Origin: Agapetus fuscipes
Lineage: Eukaryota; Arthropoda; Insecta; Trichoptera; Glossosomatidae
DNA length: 64,000 nucleotides
Reading direction: 5' to 3'
Assembly (NCBI GenBank): GCA_951799405.1
Contig: OX637332.1
Coordinates: 28,434,832 to 28,498,831, forward strand
Positions 62,796 through 64,000 of the stretch are shown piece after piece; within the stretch, counting starts at the first letter, position 1, and each line of letters opens with the position of its first letter. The notes beneath the pieces were generated by a model, which was not told the origin of the DNA, did no database searches, and worked only from the letters and a program-made list of their open reading frames with translations. Both the position numbers and the translations under genes were made by a program.

Positions 62796-62810
62796 GTATG
62801 TCTCTTACGC

Positions 62811-63355
62811 TATTCTATAATCTATAATCTAAGTTGCAAGGATATATTCATTCAAAGCTCTCAGATGTATGCCCACAAACAAACACGTGTAGTTCGCGCT
62901 TACAAATGCTGATTGTGTACTTACAAATAAAATCCAAACTCAAATGAACATAAGCCCTGCAACCCCTGCCGACATTCCCTGAAACTGGGGTGACATTGGC
63001 AAAGTGAACCATTTTTTACAGTATGGGTGGTCAGCCTCATACCAACCTATAAGTCAAGGAATACGAGTAATAAATGACATTTAAGTTTACAAAAAAAAAA
63101 AAAAAAACAACAAAACCTTAAAAATAAATCTATACAAAAAAAGTCAAAAATTTCTTATGCAAAAAATGTAGCAAACTAATAAACCAACATTACAAATCAG
63201 CATTGCAGATTAGCCGCCACTTCTTCCTGTCCTTGCATACTTCTTTCATTTCATCCAGAGTCATAACCTTTTTCATACAAGCTCTCCTTTTATTATGACT
63301 CTGGATATCCCATTCACTCGCTATTTCGAAAATTTGGTCCATCCATACCTTTACC
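62811..63355 (-). mobile_element. RTE-like LINE 3' end with RT remnant
   Basis: Minus-strand 3' module 62815-63060, noncoding stretch with an A run (63091-63108), and RT end 63200-63350. Confidence 0.8.
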
Positions 63356-63534
63356 ATACGCTATTCATTCTTAATAATCATGTGAAAAATAATACACATC
63401 ACAAATTTATTTCTGCTCACTTAAGAATCAGACAGGAACCTAAATTAATATCAAGACTTATGGATCACTGTGTTTTGTATCAGACTTGTAGCTCTTACCA
63501 GTGATGCTTGGTGAAACATGCACTAAGAAGTTCC

Positions 63535-63977
63535 TGTTATGTAAATAGCAAATACATATAAATATTTATGTAGGTAGATATAACATTTGTAGCTGATGGG
63601 AGCTGTGTATAAGTAGGATTAATTATTATAAGTACCTAGGGTAAAGAGATATTATAAGAAAGTAACTAGCAATCATCACCATTATGTACACAAAGCTTTT
63701 GGAAGACCGTTTTCTCGAAGGTTCCAGCAAAATTGGCTTCTAGTAACTACTATCGCTGGAGTATAAAAAGCTGCGAACGGCTTGCAGGAGTCAGTCTTCA
63801 TACGACACTCTACTTTTAAACACGAAAGACAGTATAAGTGAACACAAACCATCTGTGAAATAAATTAAAATTGCTAAATAAATGTAAAAGTGTAAAAAAT
63901 AAATATAACTGTAAAAAATAAATAGAAGTGTCAAATAAATATCCTGTAAAGACTATTTGAACCCTAAAAACATAACA
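63535..63977 (+). mobile_element. Solo LTR (LTR-2 family), copy 2
   Basis: TGTTATG...CATAACA ends with TTCC on both sides (63531-63534, 63978-63981). TATA box gagtataaaaagctgcg (63752-63768). The 3' half is shared with 55720-56108. No internal region in the window. Confidence 0.68.
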
Positions 63978-64000
63978 TTCCAGTAGCCCGAAACTTGTAA

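Overview
The window is eukaryotic: AT-rich DNA with phase-consistent GT-AG introns and many transposable elements. The protein resembles animal VPS13B, and the mix of DIRS, Penelope-like, mariner, piggyBac and pogo elements with RTE-, CR1- and tRNA-type retroposons suggests an invertebrate, most likely an arthropod. The species cannot be fixed from the sequence.

Only one host gene is visible. It lies on the plus strand, runs through the whole window and continues past both ends. I assembled 49 exons (440 to 62795) by requiring AG/GT borders and a continuous reading frame. They total 7244 nt and encode 2414 residues in one frame without a stop codon. The product is a VPS13B-like protein (Cohen-syndrome protein family), a rod-like bridge protein for lipid transfer at Golgi/endosome contacts. 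About 60% of the expected length is here; the amino-terminal chorein region, the carboxy terminus and the promoter are outside.

Everything else is intronic and mostly mobile DNA. Two DIRS-type tyrosine-recombinase retrotransposons fill introns 4 (2693-7885, plus) and 33 (38502-43716, minus). Both show the full DIRS end structure and share an in-frame triplication in the reverse transcriptase region. The second carries further tandem amplifications and a nested 715-bp terminal-inverted-repeat element with an 8-bp target duplication. Intron 11 holds a 2976-bp piggyBac-like element with TTAA ends, and its empty site can be seen in a related repeat. Intron 19 holds a broken DD34D mariner, itself split by a small retroposon. 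Intron 25 holds a pogo-like MITE. RTE-like and CR1/L2-like LINE remnants, two tRNA-derived SINE families and a fused version of both, three LTRs, a minisatellite and several foldback elements fill most of the remaining introns.

The observation most worth following is a set of about ten short foldback retroposons. Each carries a CTGANGA box, one spacer base, a small hairpin and a GAAA box, which resembles half of a hammerhead ribozyme core of the kind known from Penelope-like elements. The hairpin is kept by paired base changes between two copies. Other points are the chimeric SINE with an identical junction at two loci, a shared 3' tail between SINE-2 and a CR1/L2-like LINE, a candidate duplicated exon at 57010, and repeat ends lying within 50 bp of several 3' splice sites.
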